From: Psychrobacillus sp032154225
Lineage (GTDB): Bacteria > Bacillota > Bacilli > Bacillales_A > Planococcaceae
DNA length: 64,000 nt
NCBI RefSeq assembly: GCF_032154225.1
Contig: NZ_JALDYF010000002.1
Span: 186,001 to 250,000, forward strand
Direction: 5' to 3'
The notes beneath the pieces were generated by a model, which saw only the letters and a program-made list of their open reading frames with translations, searched no databases and was not told the origin of the DNA. Numbering within the stretch: position 1 is the stretch's first letter; the number at the start of each line of letters is the position of its first letter. This document shows, in pieces, positions 43,754 through 52,508 of the stretch. The translations under genes and the position numbers were made by a program.

Positions 43754-44710
43754 GTGCATATTCATATTGTAACAAAAGGAGATACTCTTTGGAAAATAGC
43801 AAGAAGCTACAATGTCTCCTTTGAAGAGTTAAAGAAATTAAATGCGCATCTCGCTAATCCAGAATACATTGTGCCAGGGATGAAGATTTTTATTCCTGAA
43901 ACGAAAAAAATGGAATCGATTAATCATCCTTTTAGTGAGCATCGCCCAGTGAACAAAAAATCTGAAATGAGGGAGGAAATAAACATCCAACAGCATCCCG
44001 GAACACATCCGAGTTTTCAACCAGTGCAGCCAATTCAACCATCTCATCTGAAGCAACAAATGCGTCCCGTTCCATCAACGCCATCTGTTCATCCGAAGCA
44101 GCAAATGCATCCAGTTCAACCATCCCATCCAACTCATCCGAAAGAACAAATGCGTCCGATTCAACCATCCCATCCGATACCACCTAAGCAACAAGTGCGT
44201 CCAGTACCAATTCCAGTACCAATAATACCTATTCAACCGCAACCAAAGCCAGTTCCAGATTTAGATATGACGCAATCTCCAGGAGGATGGAGATTAATCG
44301 AATCAACATCGATTCATATTAATATACACAATGATAATCGTGAAGTGGAATTTACAACTCCAGTAGTACCATCGACGCCGGTAGTTCCTGTGATTCCACC
44401 ACCAAAACCAACTCCACCAGTACAACAAGTACCACCACCAGTAGTGGAAGAAGCAACTCCTATTTTCCCGCAAATGTTTCCGTGCGATCCATGCCAACAA
44501 ATGCAACCATGTGACCCATGTCAACAAATGCAGCCATTCCCATTTATGCATCACCAAATGCATCCACATATGTTCCAACCAATGCTCCCGTCAATGCATC
44601 CACAAATGCACCCTCATATGCAACAACAAATGCAAGGGCATGGAGGGATGCCTTGTGCTCACGTATGCTTTGTCCCTGTATATCCATGTCCCCCATTTCA
44701 GCCGTTTTAG
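43754..44710 (+). CDS. safA: Spore coat morphogenetic protein SafA-like (LysM plus Pro/Met/Gln/His-rich tail)
   Basis: This 318-residue protein begins with one LysM domain (1-47, HIVTKGDTLWKIARSYNVSFEELKKLN...VPGMKIFIP). A low-complexity region follows, with repeated units like HPKQQMRPVQPSHP (about 90-150), a proline-rich stretch with VPPPVVEE, then two CDPCQQMQP units and a run of HPHM/MHPQM repeats. SafA recruits inner coat proteins; the LysM binds cortex peptidoglycan. GTG 43754 follows AAGGAGGAAG. The gene lies next to ysxE, not alone as in B. subtilis. Confidence 0.85.
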   Translation: MHIHIVTKGDTLWKIARSYNVSFEELKKLNAHLANPEYIVPGMKIFIPETKKMESINHPFSEHRPVNKKSEMREEINIQQHPGTHPSFQPVQPIQPSHLKQQMRPVPSTPSVHPKQQMHPVQPSHPTHPKEQMRPIQPSHPIPPKQQVRPVPIPVPIIPIQPQPKPVPDLDMTQSPGGWRLIESTSIHINIHNDNREVEFTTPVVPSTPVVPVIPPPKPTPPVQQVPPPVVEEATPIFPQMFPCDPCQQMQPCDPCQQMQPFPFMHHQMHPHMFQPMLPSMHPQMHPHMQQQMQGHGGMPCAHVCFVPVYPCPPFQPF

Positions 44711-44713
44711 AAA

Positions 44714-45562
44714 GTGAGTTACTATATTCGGCAAATAAAAAAGAATGTTTGGAAATGGGAAAATGAGAATGGGTTATTTTCTGTAAAAAAATATCCAACA
44801 ATAGAACAGGCAGAAAAAATACGGTCTATTCATCAAGAATTACTCTACTTAAAAGTTCCGTTTATATTACCAGTAATCGAGACAGCGCAATCTGACTTTA
44901 TCGTACAACCATGGTTTAAAGGAACGCATTCCGTGGATTATGCGAATGAAGAAGATAGGAAACATGTGCATGAATTATTAAAAGGTTTGCATGAAACAAT
45001 TCAATACGTGGATTGGAAAGAAAATAGATTGCTTCCACATTTTGATTTAATCGGAAAATGGAAAAATCGATTTGAAAAAATGAAAGATATTTCGTATTTT
45101 TTAGCGTTTTATTTGGAAAAAGAGCAAATTGCAATGCTTTTAGAGTACGGTGAGTATGCACTTAGTCAGATGAAACCATTTTCTCGTGATGAAATGACGT
45201 TGTTACATGGAGATGTCGTGCATCATAATTTTTTATCCAATGAAGTTGCATATAAAATGATTGATTTTGATCTTGCGGTGTTAGGGCCAAAAGAAGTGGA
45301 AGAAATATTGTGGATACATCGTGTCTTGCCGACGATTGACTATAATATTTCGTTTTTGTTGGAAGAATTCCCCGCTTTAGAAGAAGTTGTTTTGAAACAT
45401 CGAGAAGCGCTCATTTATCCGAACGAGTTGTATCGGGAATGGTTATATGCATTTGCTTTACCGCAAGAAAGAAAACTAAAATTTATCGAACAGTTAGTAC
45501 CTTATACGAACAAAGCGTTAACGGAATGGCCGAATTTATGCTATAATTTAAGTCATATGTAA
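44714..45562 (+). CDS. ysxE: YsxE/CotS-like spore coat kinase-fold protein
   Basis: This 282-residue protein has the aminoglycoside-phosphotransferase (CotS/YsxE/YutH) fold. The catalytic loop is LLHGDVVHHNF and the metal loop is MIDFDLAVLGP. Related spore proteins locate to the coat, and whether they phosphorylate anything is unknown. GTG 44714 is three bases after the safA stop with no clear ribosome binding site, so it is probably coupled to safA. In B. subtilis ysxE follows spoVID; here it has moved to safA. Confidence 0.8.
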   Translation: MSYYIRQIKKNVWKWENENGLFSVKKYPTIEQAEKIRSIHQELLYLKVPFILPVIETAQSDFIVQPWFKGTHSVDYANEEDRKHVHELLKGLHETIQYVDWKENRLLPHFDLIGKWKNRFEKMKDISYFLAFYLEKEQIAMLLEYGEYALSQMKPFSRDEMTLLHGDVVHHNFLSNEVAYKMIDFDLAVLGPKEVEEILWIHRVLPTIDYNISFLLEEFPALEEVVLKHREALIYPNELYREWLYAFALPQERKLKFIEQLVPYTNKALTEWPNLCYNLSHM

Positions 45563-45578
45563 AAGGTTGATTGGAGAG

Positions 45579-45610
45579 TTGGTCGCTCGGGCAAAGAGCG
45601 GCCTTCTTTG
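45579..45610 (+). terminator. Terminator of safA-ysxE
   Basis: GGTCGCTC (45581-45588) pairs with GAGCGGCC (45596-45603) with a G-T pair, followed by a broken T-run (TTCTTTG). Confidence 0.7.
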
Positions 45611-45650
45611 TTGTGATACACTATAGTCGTTGAATGTGAGGGATGCATCC

Positions 45651-46271
45651 GTGTATGATTACATAAAAGGTCAAGTTACTCGTGTAACACCAGAGTATGT
45701 AGTATTAGAGCAACAAGGGATTGGCTATCAATTATTAACGCCAAACCCATTTGCTTTTCGAAAAAGTGAGGAAGAAATACAAGTATTTCTACATTTTCAT
45801 GTGAGAGAAGATGCACAGCAGCTTATGGGATTTCTAGACTTATCTCAAAGAGAATTATTTAGAAAGCTAATTCTTGTTTCGGGAATTGGACCTAAAGGGG
45901 CACTTGCAATTTTGGCGAGTGGAGTTCCTTCTCATGTTATACAAGCGATTGAACGAGAAGATGAAGCCTTTTTAGTGAAGTTTCCCGGCGTAGGGAAGAA
46001 GACCGCTAGGCAAATGATTCTTGATTTAAAAGGCAAGTTAAATGATTTAATGGATGCAGAGCAATTTACTTTTGAAAGCGACGGACCGACTTTGTTTGAC
46101 GATGGTCAATCGACGCATGATTTAGAAGAAGCGATGTTAGCGTTAACGGCACTTGGATACTCCGAGCGAGAATTGTCGAAAATAAGACCATTGCTTAAAG
46201 GAAATGACACTTTGCAAACGACAGATGATTTCATGAAAAAAGCACTTCAATTATTATTTTCTGGGAAATAA
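45651..46271 (+). CDS. ruvA: Holliday junction DNA helicase subunit RuvA
   Basis: This 206-residue protein binds four-way junctions and positions RuvB. It has the N-terminal OB-fold (DYIKGQVTRVTPEYVVLEQ), two helix-hairpin-helix motifs (SGIGPKGALAILA and PGVGKKTARQMILDL) and the small C-terminal RuvB-contact domain. GTG 45651 is chosen because GAGGGA is 7 bases upstream and it gives the standard N-terminus; an in-frame codon at 45630 precedes that site. Confidence 0.95.
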   Translation: MYDYIKGQVTRVTPEYVVLEQQGIGYQLLTPNPFAFRKSEEEIQVFLHFHVREDAQQLMGFLDLSQRELFRKLILVSGIGPKGALAILASGVPSHVIQAIEREDEAFLVKFPGVGKKTARQMILDLKGKLNDLMDAEQFTFESDGPTLFDDGQSTHDLEEAMLALTALGYSERELSKIRPLLKGNDTLQTTDDFMKKALQLLFSGK

Positions 46272-46289
46272 GAAAAGGAGGTTCAAACG

Positions 46290-47303
46290 ATGACGGAACG
46301 AGTTATTTCAAGTGAAATTTCCATGTTTGATGAGCCGTTCGAGCAGTCGCTGCGACCGCAATTTTTATCGCAATATATTGGACAAGAAAAGATTAAGCAT
46401 AATTTAGAAATTTTTATTGAAGCGGCAAAAATGAGAAGTGAAAGCTTAGATCATTGTCTATTGTATGGACCTCCTGGACTTGGTAAAACTACTCTAGCTG
46501 CTGTTATTGCGAATGAAATGAATGTACAAATTCGCATGACTAGTGGGCCAGCCATTGAGCGTCCAGGTGATTTAGCGGCTATTGTGAGTTCGCTTGAGCC
46601 AGGGGATGTTTTATTTATAGATGAAATACATCGTTTGAATCGTTCGATTGAGGAAGTATTATATCCTGCAATGGAAGACTTTTGCTTAGATATAGTTGTT
46701 GGAAAAGGTCCTTCTGCTCGCAGTGTACGATTAGATTTACCACCATTTACGTTAATCGGAGCTACAACTAGAGCCGGAGCTTTATCTGCTCCATTACGTG
46801 ACCGCTTCGGTGTGTTATTAAGGCTTGATTATTACGATGAAATGGCACTAACTTCAATTGTTACAAGAAGTGCAGAGTTATTTAATGCATCTATTGATCA
46901 TGAATCGGCAGGTGAGATTGCAAGTCGTGCAAGAGGGACTCCGCGTATTGCGAATCGATTGCTGAAGCGAGTAAGGGACTATGCACAAGTAAGAGGTAAT
47001 GGGCATATATCTATTGATATGGCTCAGGAGGCATTAGAGCTACTTCAAGTAGATCCAAGAGGCTTAGACCATATTGATCATAAGCTTATTACTGCCATGA
47101 TCGAACGTTTTAGAGGTGGTCCAGTTGGACTTGATACAATTGCTGCGAGTATTGGAGAAGAGTCGACAACGATTGAAGATGTGTATGAGCCATATTTAAT
47201 GCAAATTGGATTTATTCAACGTTCGCCTAGAGGGAGAATCGTTACAAATTTAGCGTATGAACATTTTGGTATTCCATTACCGATTGAAAGAAATGACTTA
47301 TAA
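46290..47303 (+). CDS. ruvB: Holliday junction DNA helicase motor RuvB
   Basis: This 337-residue AAA+ ATPase drives branch migration. Walker A is GPPGLGKTT, Walker B is FIDEIHR, sensor 1 is GATTRAG, and the C-terminal winged helix has GFIQRSPRGR. AAAAGGAGG precedes ATG 46290. Confidence 0.97.
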   Translation: MTERVISSEISMFDEPFEQSLRPQFLSQYIGQEKIKHNLEIFIEAAKMRSESLDHCLLYGPPGLGKTTLAAVIANEMNVQIRMTSGPAIERPGDLAAIVSSLEPGDVLFIDEIHRLNRSIEEVLYPAMEDFCLDIVVGKGPSARSVRLDLPPFTLIGATTRAGALSAPLRDRFGVLLRLDYYDEMALTSIVTRSAELFNASIDHESAGEIASRARGTPRIANRLLKRVRDYAQVRGNGHISIDMAQEALELLQVDPRGLDHIDHKLITAMIERFRGGPVGLDTIAASIGEESTTIEDVYEPYLMQIGFIQRSPRGRIVTNLAYEHFGIPLPIERNDL

Positions 47304-47317
47304 AGGATGTACGATAT

Positions 47318-48358
47318 ATGAAAGTGGAAGATTTTGATTTTGATTTACCTGAGGAGTTAATCGCACAAACACCGTTATTAGATCGGACAAGCAGTAGATT
47401 GTTCATAGCGGATTATCCGAAAAAAACTTATAAACATGAAACTTTTTCGGCTATTTTAGATGAGTTAAATGCAGGGGATTGTCTTGTATTAAACGATACG
47501 AAAGTAATGCCAGCTCGTTTGATGGGCGTAAAAGAAGAAACAGGAGCAAATGTGGAAGTGCTTCTTCTCACGCAAATAGAAGGTGACCATTGGGAAACAC
47601 TAGTAAAGCCGGCTAAACGCGTGAAAATAGGCACGAAGCTTACATTTGGTGAAGGGTTACTAACAGCTATTTGTACAGAAACAAAAGATCATGGTGGACG
47701 AGTTTTTCGCTTTGAATACGATGGACTATTTTTTGAAGTATTAGATCAGTTAGGAGAAATGCCGCTTCCTCCTTATATTCATGAAAAGCTTGAAAATAAG
47801 GAACGATATCAAACGGTATATGCAAAAGAACAAGGCTCTGCTGCAGCACCTACTGCGGGATTACATTTTACGGAGGCACTTTTAGAAGAAATTCGCGTAA
47901 AAGGTGTTCATATCGCTTTTGTTACGCTTCATGTAGGTCTTGGAACATTCCGCCCAGTTAGCGTAGATTCGATTGATGATCATGAAATGCACTCGGAATT
48001 TTATCGAGTGACAAAAGAAACCGCGACGATGATTAATGAAGTGAAAAAAAACGGCGGGAAAATTATTTCAGTTGGAACTACTTCTACAAGAACGTTAGAA
48101 ACGGTTGCGTCTAAATTTGATGGAATAATCGAGGAAGATAGTGGTTGGACGTCTATCTTCATCTATCCAGGGTATGATTTTAAATGTATTGACGCCATGA
48201 TTACTAATTTTCATTTGCCGAAATCGACGCTTGTCATGTTAGTTAGTGCACTAACATCACGAGATTTTATGTTAAATGCATATAAAGAAGCAATTGAACA
48301 ACGTTACCGATTTTTCAGCTTTGGTGATGCAATGTTTATAAAAGGAAGGAATTATTAA
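47318..48358 (+). CDS. queA: S-adenosylmethionine:tRNA ribosyltransferase-isomerase
   Basis: This 346-residue enzyme makes epoxyqueuosine on tRNA. Marks include FDFDLPEELIAQTPL, CLVLNDTKVMPARL, AAPTAGLHFT and ITNFHLPKSTLVMLVSA. AAAGGATG lies before ATG 47318. The tgt gene starts at the next base after its stop. Confidence 0.97.
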   Translation: MKVEDFDFDLPEELIAQTPLLDRTSSRLFIADYPKKTYKHETFSAILDELNAGDCLVLNDTKVMPARLMGVKEETGANVEVLLLTQIEGDHWETLVKPAKRVKIGTKLTFGEGLLTAICTETKDHGGRVFRFEYDGLFFEVLDQLGEMPLPPYIHEKLENKERYQTVYAKEQGSAAAPTAGLHFTEALLEEIRVKGVHIAFVTLHVGLGTFRPVSVDSIDDHEMHSEFYRVTKETATMINEVKKNGGKIISVGTTSTRTLETVASKFDGIIEEDSGWTSIFIYPGYDFKCIDAMITNFHLPKSTLVMLVSALTSRDFMLNAYKEAIEQRYRFFSFGDAMFIKGRNY

Positions 48359-49498
48359 ATGACAGCAGTTACGTATGAATTAATCAAAAAAGATAAACAA
48401 ACAGGTGCACGTCTAGGCATTGTGCATACACCACATGGTTCTTTTGAAACACCAACGTTTATGCCTGTAGGAACACAAGCTACAGTAAAAACAATGGCTC
48501 CAGAAGAAATAAAAGAAATGGATGCAGGTATTATATTAAGTAATACGTATCATCTATGGCTTCGACCAGGTCATGATATTATTCGTGAGGCGGGCGGATT
48601 GCATAAGTTTATGAACTGGGATCGTGCTATTTTAACGGATTCTGGTGGATTCCAAGTATTTAGTTTAAGTGATATGCGCAAAATTGAAGAAGAAGGTGTT
48701 CATTTCCGCAATCATTTAAATGGAGATAAGTTATTTTTAAGCCCGGAAAAATCAATGGAAATTCAAAATGCATTAGGCTCAGATATTATGATGGCATTTG
48801 ATGAATGTCCACCATATCCAGCAAGCTTTGAGTACATGAAAGCATCTGTAGAACGTACTTCTCGCTGGGCAGAGCGTTGCTTAACTGCACATACGAATAC
48901 TTCTACACAAAGTCTGTTCGGAATTATCCAAGGTGGGGAATACGAAGAATTACGTAAACAATCTGCAAAAGATTTAGTTTCGTTAGATTTCCCTGGATAT
49001 GCAATTGGTGGTCTTTCTGTAGGGGAACCAAAAGATGTGATGAACCGCGTGCTTGATTTTACTGCGCCATTAATGCCTGATAATAAACCAAGATACTTAA
49101 TGGGGGTAGGATCACCTGACTCATTAATAGACGGTGCTATTCGCGGTATTGATATGTTTGACTGCGTATTGCCTACACGTATTGCGCGTAATGGTACGTT
49201 CTTTACATCAAAAGGTCGATTAGTTATTAAAGGAGCAGCATTTGCTCGTGATTTTGGACCAATCGATGACAAATGTGATTGCTACACATGTAAAAATTAT
49301 TCAAGAGCATATATTCGTCACTTATTCAAAGCGGATGAAACTTTTGGACTGCGTTTAGCGTCTTATCATAATCTTCATTTCTTAATGAATTTAATGAAGG
49401 AAGTTCGCCAAGCTATACGTGAAGATCGCTTGTTAGACTTTAAAGAAGAATTTTTTGAAGAATACGGCTATAATAAACCGAATGCAAAAAATTTCTGA
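48359..49498 (+). CDS. tgt: tRNA-guanine transglycosylase
   Basis: This 379-residue enzyme swaps guanine 34 for preQ1 in queuosine tRNAs. D94 lies in LTDSGGFQVFS; the nucleophile region is MFDCVLPTRIARNG; the zinc site is CDCYTCKNYSRAYIRHL. It is directly fused in reading order to queA (no gap), both being in the queuosine pathway. AAGGAAGG lies in the end of queA. Confidence 0.97.
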   Translation: MTAVTYELIKKDKQTGARLGIVHTPHGSFETPTFMPVGTQATVKTMAPEEIKEMDAGIILSNTYHLWLRPGHDIIREAGGLHKFMNWDRAILTDSGGFQVFSLSDMRKIEEEGVHFRNHLNGDKLFLSPEKSMEIQNALGSDIMMAFDECPPYPASFEYMKASVERTSRWAERCLTAHTNTSTQSLFGIIQGGEYEELRKQSAKDLVSLDFPGYAIGGLSVGEPKDVMNRVLDFTAPLMPDNKPRYLMGVGSPDSLIDGAIRGIDMFDCVLPTRIARNGTFFTSKGRLVIKGAAFARDFGPIDDKCDCYTCKNYSRAYIRHLFKADETFGLRLASYHNLHFLMNLMKEVRQAIREDRLLDFKEEFFEEYGYNKPNAKNF

Positions 49499-49539
49499 TT
49501 CTTGTATACTAGTAAAGTAAGGAAAGGGGGATTATATAT

Positions 49540-49800
49540 ATGGATACATTGGTAGGTTTATTACCAATAATTGCGATGTTTGCTGTGATGTGGTTTTTCA
49601 TCATTCGACCAGCACAAAAACGTCAGAAAAGTACAGCTTCAATGCAAAATAATCTAAAACGTGGAGACCAAATCATTACAGTAGGTGGATTACACGGGAA
49701 GATAGATGCAGTAGATGATGCAACGATTTTCGTTGTAGTAGCTGACGGCACTCGTTTACAATTCGAGCGCGTAGCAGTTGGACGAGTTATTTCAGAGTAG
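49540..49800 (+). CDS. yajC: Preprotein translocase accessory protein YajC
   Basis: This 86-residue protein has one N-terminal membrane helix (about 5-24) and the conserved FIIRPAQKRQK and LKRGDQIITVGGLHGKI motifs. It associates with SecDF. AAAGGGGG precedes ATG 49540. A perfect terminator follows. Confidence 0.95.
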   Translation: MDTLVGLLPIIAMFAVMWFFIIRPAQKRQKSTASMQNNLKRGDQIITVGGLHGKIDAVDDATIFVVVADGTRLQFERVAVGRVISE

Positions 49801-49813
49801 AATAGTATAAAAA

Positions 49814-49848
49814 AAGAACTTACTCATATGAGTAAGTTCTTTTTTTTG
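49814..49848 (+). terminator. Terminator of ruvAB-queA-tgt-yajC
   Basis: AAGAACTTACTCAT (49815-49828) pairs perfectly with ATGAGTAAGTTCTT with no unpaired loop bases, followed by T's. The A-run on the 5' side means it could act on both strands. Confidence 0.95.
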
Positions 49849-49875
49849 GGGTACAGTAAATATAGAGGTGATAAG

Positions 49876-50514
49876 ATGAACGATATTCTCATCATTATTA
49901 TTCGAACGTTCATACTGTATTGGCTAATATTGGGTATTCTTCGGCTGATGGGAAAAAGAGAAGTTGGTGAGCTAAGTCTTTTTGATTTAGTTGTCTTTTT
50001 ATTAATTGCAGAAGTTGCTGCATTTGCATTAGATGACCCTAACGATAACTTTATTCACTCCATCATTCCTATGATTATTTTATTACTCATCCAAATTACG
50101 GTGTCTTATATTTCATTAAAAAGTAAAAAATTTCGCGATAAAATGGAAGGAGTCCCGTCTATTCTTATAAAAGACGGCGTTATTATCGAGAAAGAAATGA
50201 GAAAGCAACGGTATAATTTAGATGATTTACTGCAACAATTACGAGAGCAGCAAATTGGCTCTGTGCAAGTCGTTTCTTATGCATTTCTAGAACCTTCAGG
50301 CAATTTATCTGTTTTTAAAAAAGAAAGCGATCAATATGTGTTTCCTTTAATTATTGACGGGGATATTCAAGAAAGTCATCTTCATATGATTGGCAAAAAC
50401 ATCAAATGGTTGGAAGCGGAGCTCGAAAAACAATTAATACAAGACGTACAAAAAATATTTTATTGTAGCTATGAAAATGAATGTCTATATATACAGCTTA
50501 AAACCTCTTTTTAG
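49876..50514 (+). CDS. DUF421 membrane protein (YrbG/YetF-like)
   Basis: This 212-residue protein has three N-terminal membrane helices (about 4-24, 37-55, 61-82) and a cytoplasmic domain (90-210) with PSILIKDGVIIEKEM and LDDLLQQLREQQIGSVQVV, the DUF421 core. YetF-type proteins are reported in spore germinant-receptor-linked and membrane roles, but none is firm. ATG 49876 follows GAGGTGA; the in-frame ATG at 49828 is inside the yajC terminator. It overlaps the end of convergent spoVB by 17 bp. Confidence 0.9.
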   Translation: MNDILIIIIRTFILYWLILGILRLMGKREVGELSLFDLVVFLLIAEVAAFALDDPNDNFIHSIIPMIILLLIQITVSYISLKSKKFRDKMEGVPSILIKDGVIIEKEMRKQRYNLDDLLQQLREQQIGSVQVVSYAFLEPSGNLSVFKKESDQYVFPLIIDGDIQESHLHMIGKNIKWLEAELEKQLIQDVQKIFYCSYENECLYIQLKTSF

Positions 50515-52024
50515 ACGTTCGAACAATTTGCAGGATGACATTGATTTCTTTTCGTTTTATTTGTCGAAATAAAACAAGTCCCGTCGTTAGGAACAATAGG
50601 GTAATCGTACAATCGACGATTAATGAACGGCCTCCGATACTCATGAAGAGAGGACGAGAAATAATCGTCAGCAAAAATACCGCATAAGGGATGATGAAAA
50701 AGGAGAAGCCAATTTGTGCTTCCTTTTTTTGTTTGATAGAAGCGATATGTAAAAAAGAAGTGATTAACACACCAAAGCCAATAGCGACTATTGCTCCTTT
50801 TTCTTGTATAGCTGCTTGAGATGCAAGGAAAAATAGTAATAATAATTTTCCTATTCCACCATATAAAGAATTAAAAAATGCTGCTTTTGAATTATTAAGT
50901 GCCTGAAGTATTGAAAACAAAGGACTTTGGATATAATAAAAGAAAAAAATAGGAGCAAGGATTTTCATATAAATTTCCGCATCATCCACATGAAATAATG
51001 TAGACACGAGTTCTCCACCGTGTAAATAAAACAAAGTAGCGGCGTAGCAACCAGTTAAAGTCGAGAATTTTAAAGAAAGATGAATTCGTTCTCTCAATAA
51101 CGAATAATTTTTTCGAGCATAAGCATCGCTAACTGCAGGGATAAGGACAATCGATAGTGCATACGGAATGAAAGAAGGAAAAAGTAATAATGGTACCAAT
51201 ACACCTGAAATAACACCGTAAAGCGTTGTAGCGGCGATACTTGTAATGCCGGTAATAGCAAGTGCTTTGATGAAGATAATTGGCTCTAAAAACCATGTAA
51301 AAGATCCAAAAAGCCTACTGCCTGAAGAAGGTAATGCAACTGAAAGAATTGGAGAAATAGGATAAAAACCATCCGCTTTTTTCCGTGTTTGCTTTGCTTT
51401 CCATTTTCCGTATTTCCATCTTAAGTAAAGTAAAGCAGCGACCTCTGCAAGCAATGACATGATCATCGCATACGCAGCAGCTTCTTTTGGTGAAGCCGAA
51501 GTCAATAAAAAAGGTAATACGAAACTAATGAGCAATATCCGTACTAATTGCTCCATTAATTGTGACACAGCCGTTTCTTCGATTCGAGCAATACCTTGGA
51601 AGAAGCCTTTTAATAAGCCGCCAGCAGCTGCAATAGGTGCGATTGCAATGGAAACGTATAGTGTCATCGTTATAGCATCATTTTTTAATAAGTTTTCAGA
51701 TATAAATGGAGTGACGAAAAGAAATAGTGGTGTGAAAATAAGAATGGCAATGACAGTAAGAAAGACAGATGTTCGCATAACTGAAAAATAATCGGAAACA
51801 GCGTTTTTGGTGCGTAATTCAGCAACAATTTTAGAAATAGCAATTGGTAGTCCAAGCTGAATAATGGATAGAAAGAAGATAAACGCTGGATAAGCAGTCA
51901 TATAAATACCAACGACTTCTTCCCCAGTTAGACGAACAAATTGCATGCGATAAATAAAACCTAAAAACTTGGACAAAAAAATGGCAATCATCAATAAAAT
52001 GGAACCTCTTAAAAAAGTAGACAT
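50498..52024 (-). CDS. spoVB: Stage V sporulation protein B (MVF/MATE-type lipid II flippase family)
   Basis: This 508-residue polytopic membrane protein has about 13-14 hydrophobic helices and starts STFLRGSILLMIAIFLSKFLGFIYR, typical of the oligosaccharide flippase SpoVB, needed for spore cortex synthesis. AGAAGGAAG lies before the ATG at 52024. It is alone on the minus strand between the DUF421 gene and comN, as in B. subtilis. Confidence 0.92.
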   Translation of the reverse strand: MSTFLRGSILLMIAIFLSKFLGFIYRMQFVRLTGEEVVGIYMTAYPAFIFFLSIIQLGLPIAISKIVAELRTKNAVSDYFSVMRTSVFLTVIAILIFTPLFLFVTPFISENLLKNDAITMTLYVSIAIAPIAAAGGLLKGFFQGIARIEETAVSQLMEQLVRILLISFVLPFLLTSASPKEAAAYAMIMSLLAEVAALLYLRWKYGKWKAKQTRKKADGFYPISPILSVALPSSGSRLFGSFTWFLEPIIFIKALAITGITSIAATTLYGVISGVLVPLLLFPSFIPYALSIVLIPAVSDAYARKNYSLLRERIHLSLKFSTLTGCYAATLFYLHGGELVSTLFHVDDAEIYMKILAPIFFFYYIQSPLFSILQALNNSKAAFFNSLYGGIGKLLLLFFLASQAAIQEKGAIVAIGFGVLITSFLHIASIKQKKEAQIGFSFFIIPYAVFLLTIISRPLFMSIGGRSLIVDCTITLLFLTTGLVLFRQIKRKEINVILQIVRTSKKRF

Positions 52025-52116
52025 AAAAACACTTCCTTCTCAAATACAGGAACTTCGTATACAATAATAATATGCAAATTGCTTGGTACATTATTCTTTA
52101 ATTGGGGTGTGGTATT

Positions 52117-52431
52117 GTGGAAATCCGTTACGAAGAAATTTATACACATGTACTACCTGCTTTAGAAAGTAAAAAAAGTGAATTTGAAGTTTATCAGTAC
52201 AACACAGTTACCGAAAAAGACATTTGGAAATATTGCATTTCAAAAAAATGGAGAAAAAAAGATATTGCGGAATTAGCTCTGCATCAAATCGTGAACGATG
52301 TGATGACTATTTCTCCCGCTGAATTTATGACCTTCGAGCAAATTGATCAATTCAAGACTTCCAACTGGTTTTCAGAAATCAATCAGGAAGAATTGCAGTT
52401 ATTATTAAATCATAAAATTGAGGATGAATGA
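52117..52431 (+). CDS. comN: Post-transcriptional regulator ComN (YrzD family)
   Basis: This 104-residue acidic helical protein has WKYCISKKWRKKDIAELALHQIVNDVMTIS, the core of the post-transcriptional regulator family. ComN in B. subtilis acts on comE mRNA and locates with DivIVA. I take GTG 52117 because GGGGTGTGG (52104-52112) lies just upstream; the in-frame TTG at 52102 precedes it. Position between spoVB and secDF agrees. Confidence 0.85.
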   Translation: MEIRYEEIYTHVLPALESKKSEFEVYQYNTVTEKDIWKYCISKKWRKKDIAELALHQIVNDVMTISPAEFMTFEQIDQFKTSNWFSEINQEELQLLLNHKIEDE

Positions 52432-52508
52432 CGTAACCGTTATTTGACAGTAGACGCATCGTGTTTCATAATAAACATGTTGCTTTTTTTTGAGGAGGAA
52501 ATATACAT

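Noticed and set aside
43932..44578. Several overlapping frames on both strands within safA
   Set aside because: They come from the repetitive CAA/CCA/ATG-rich codons of the low-complexity tail; only the LysM-bearing frame has a ribosome binding site.
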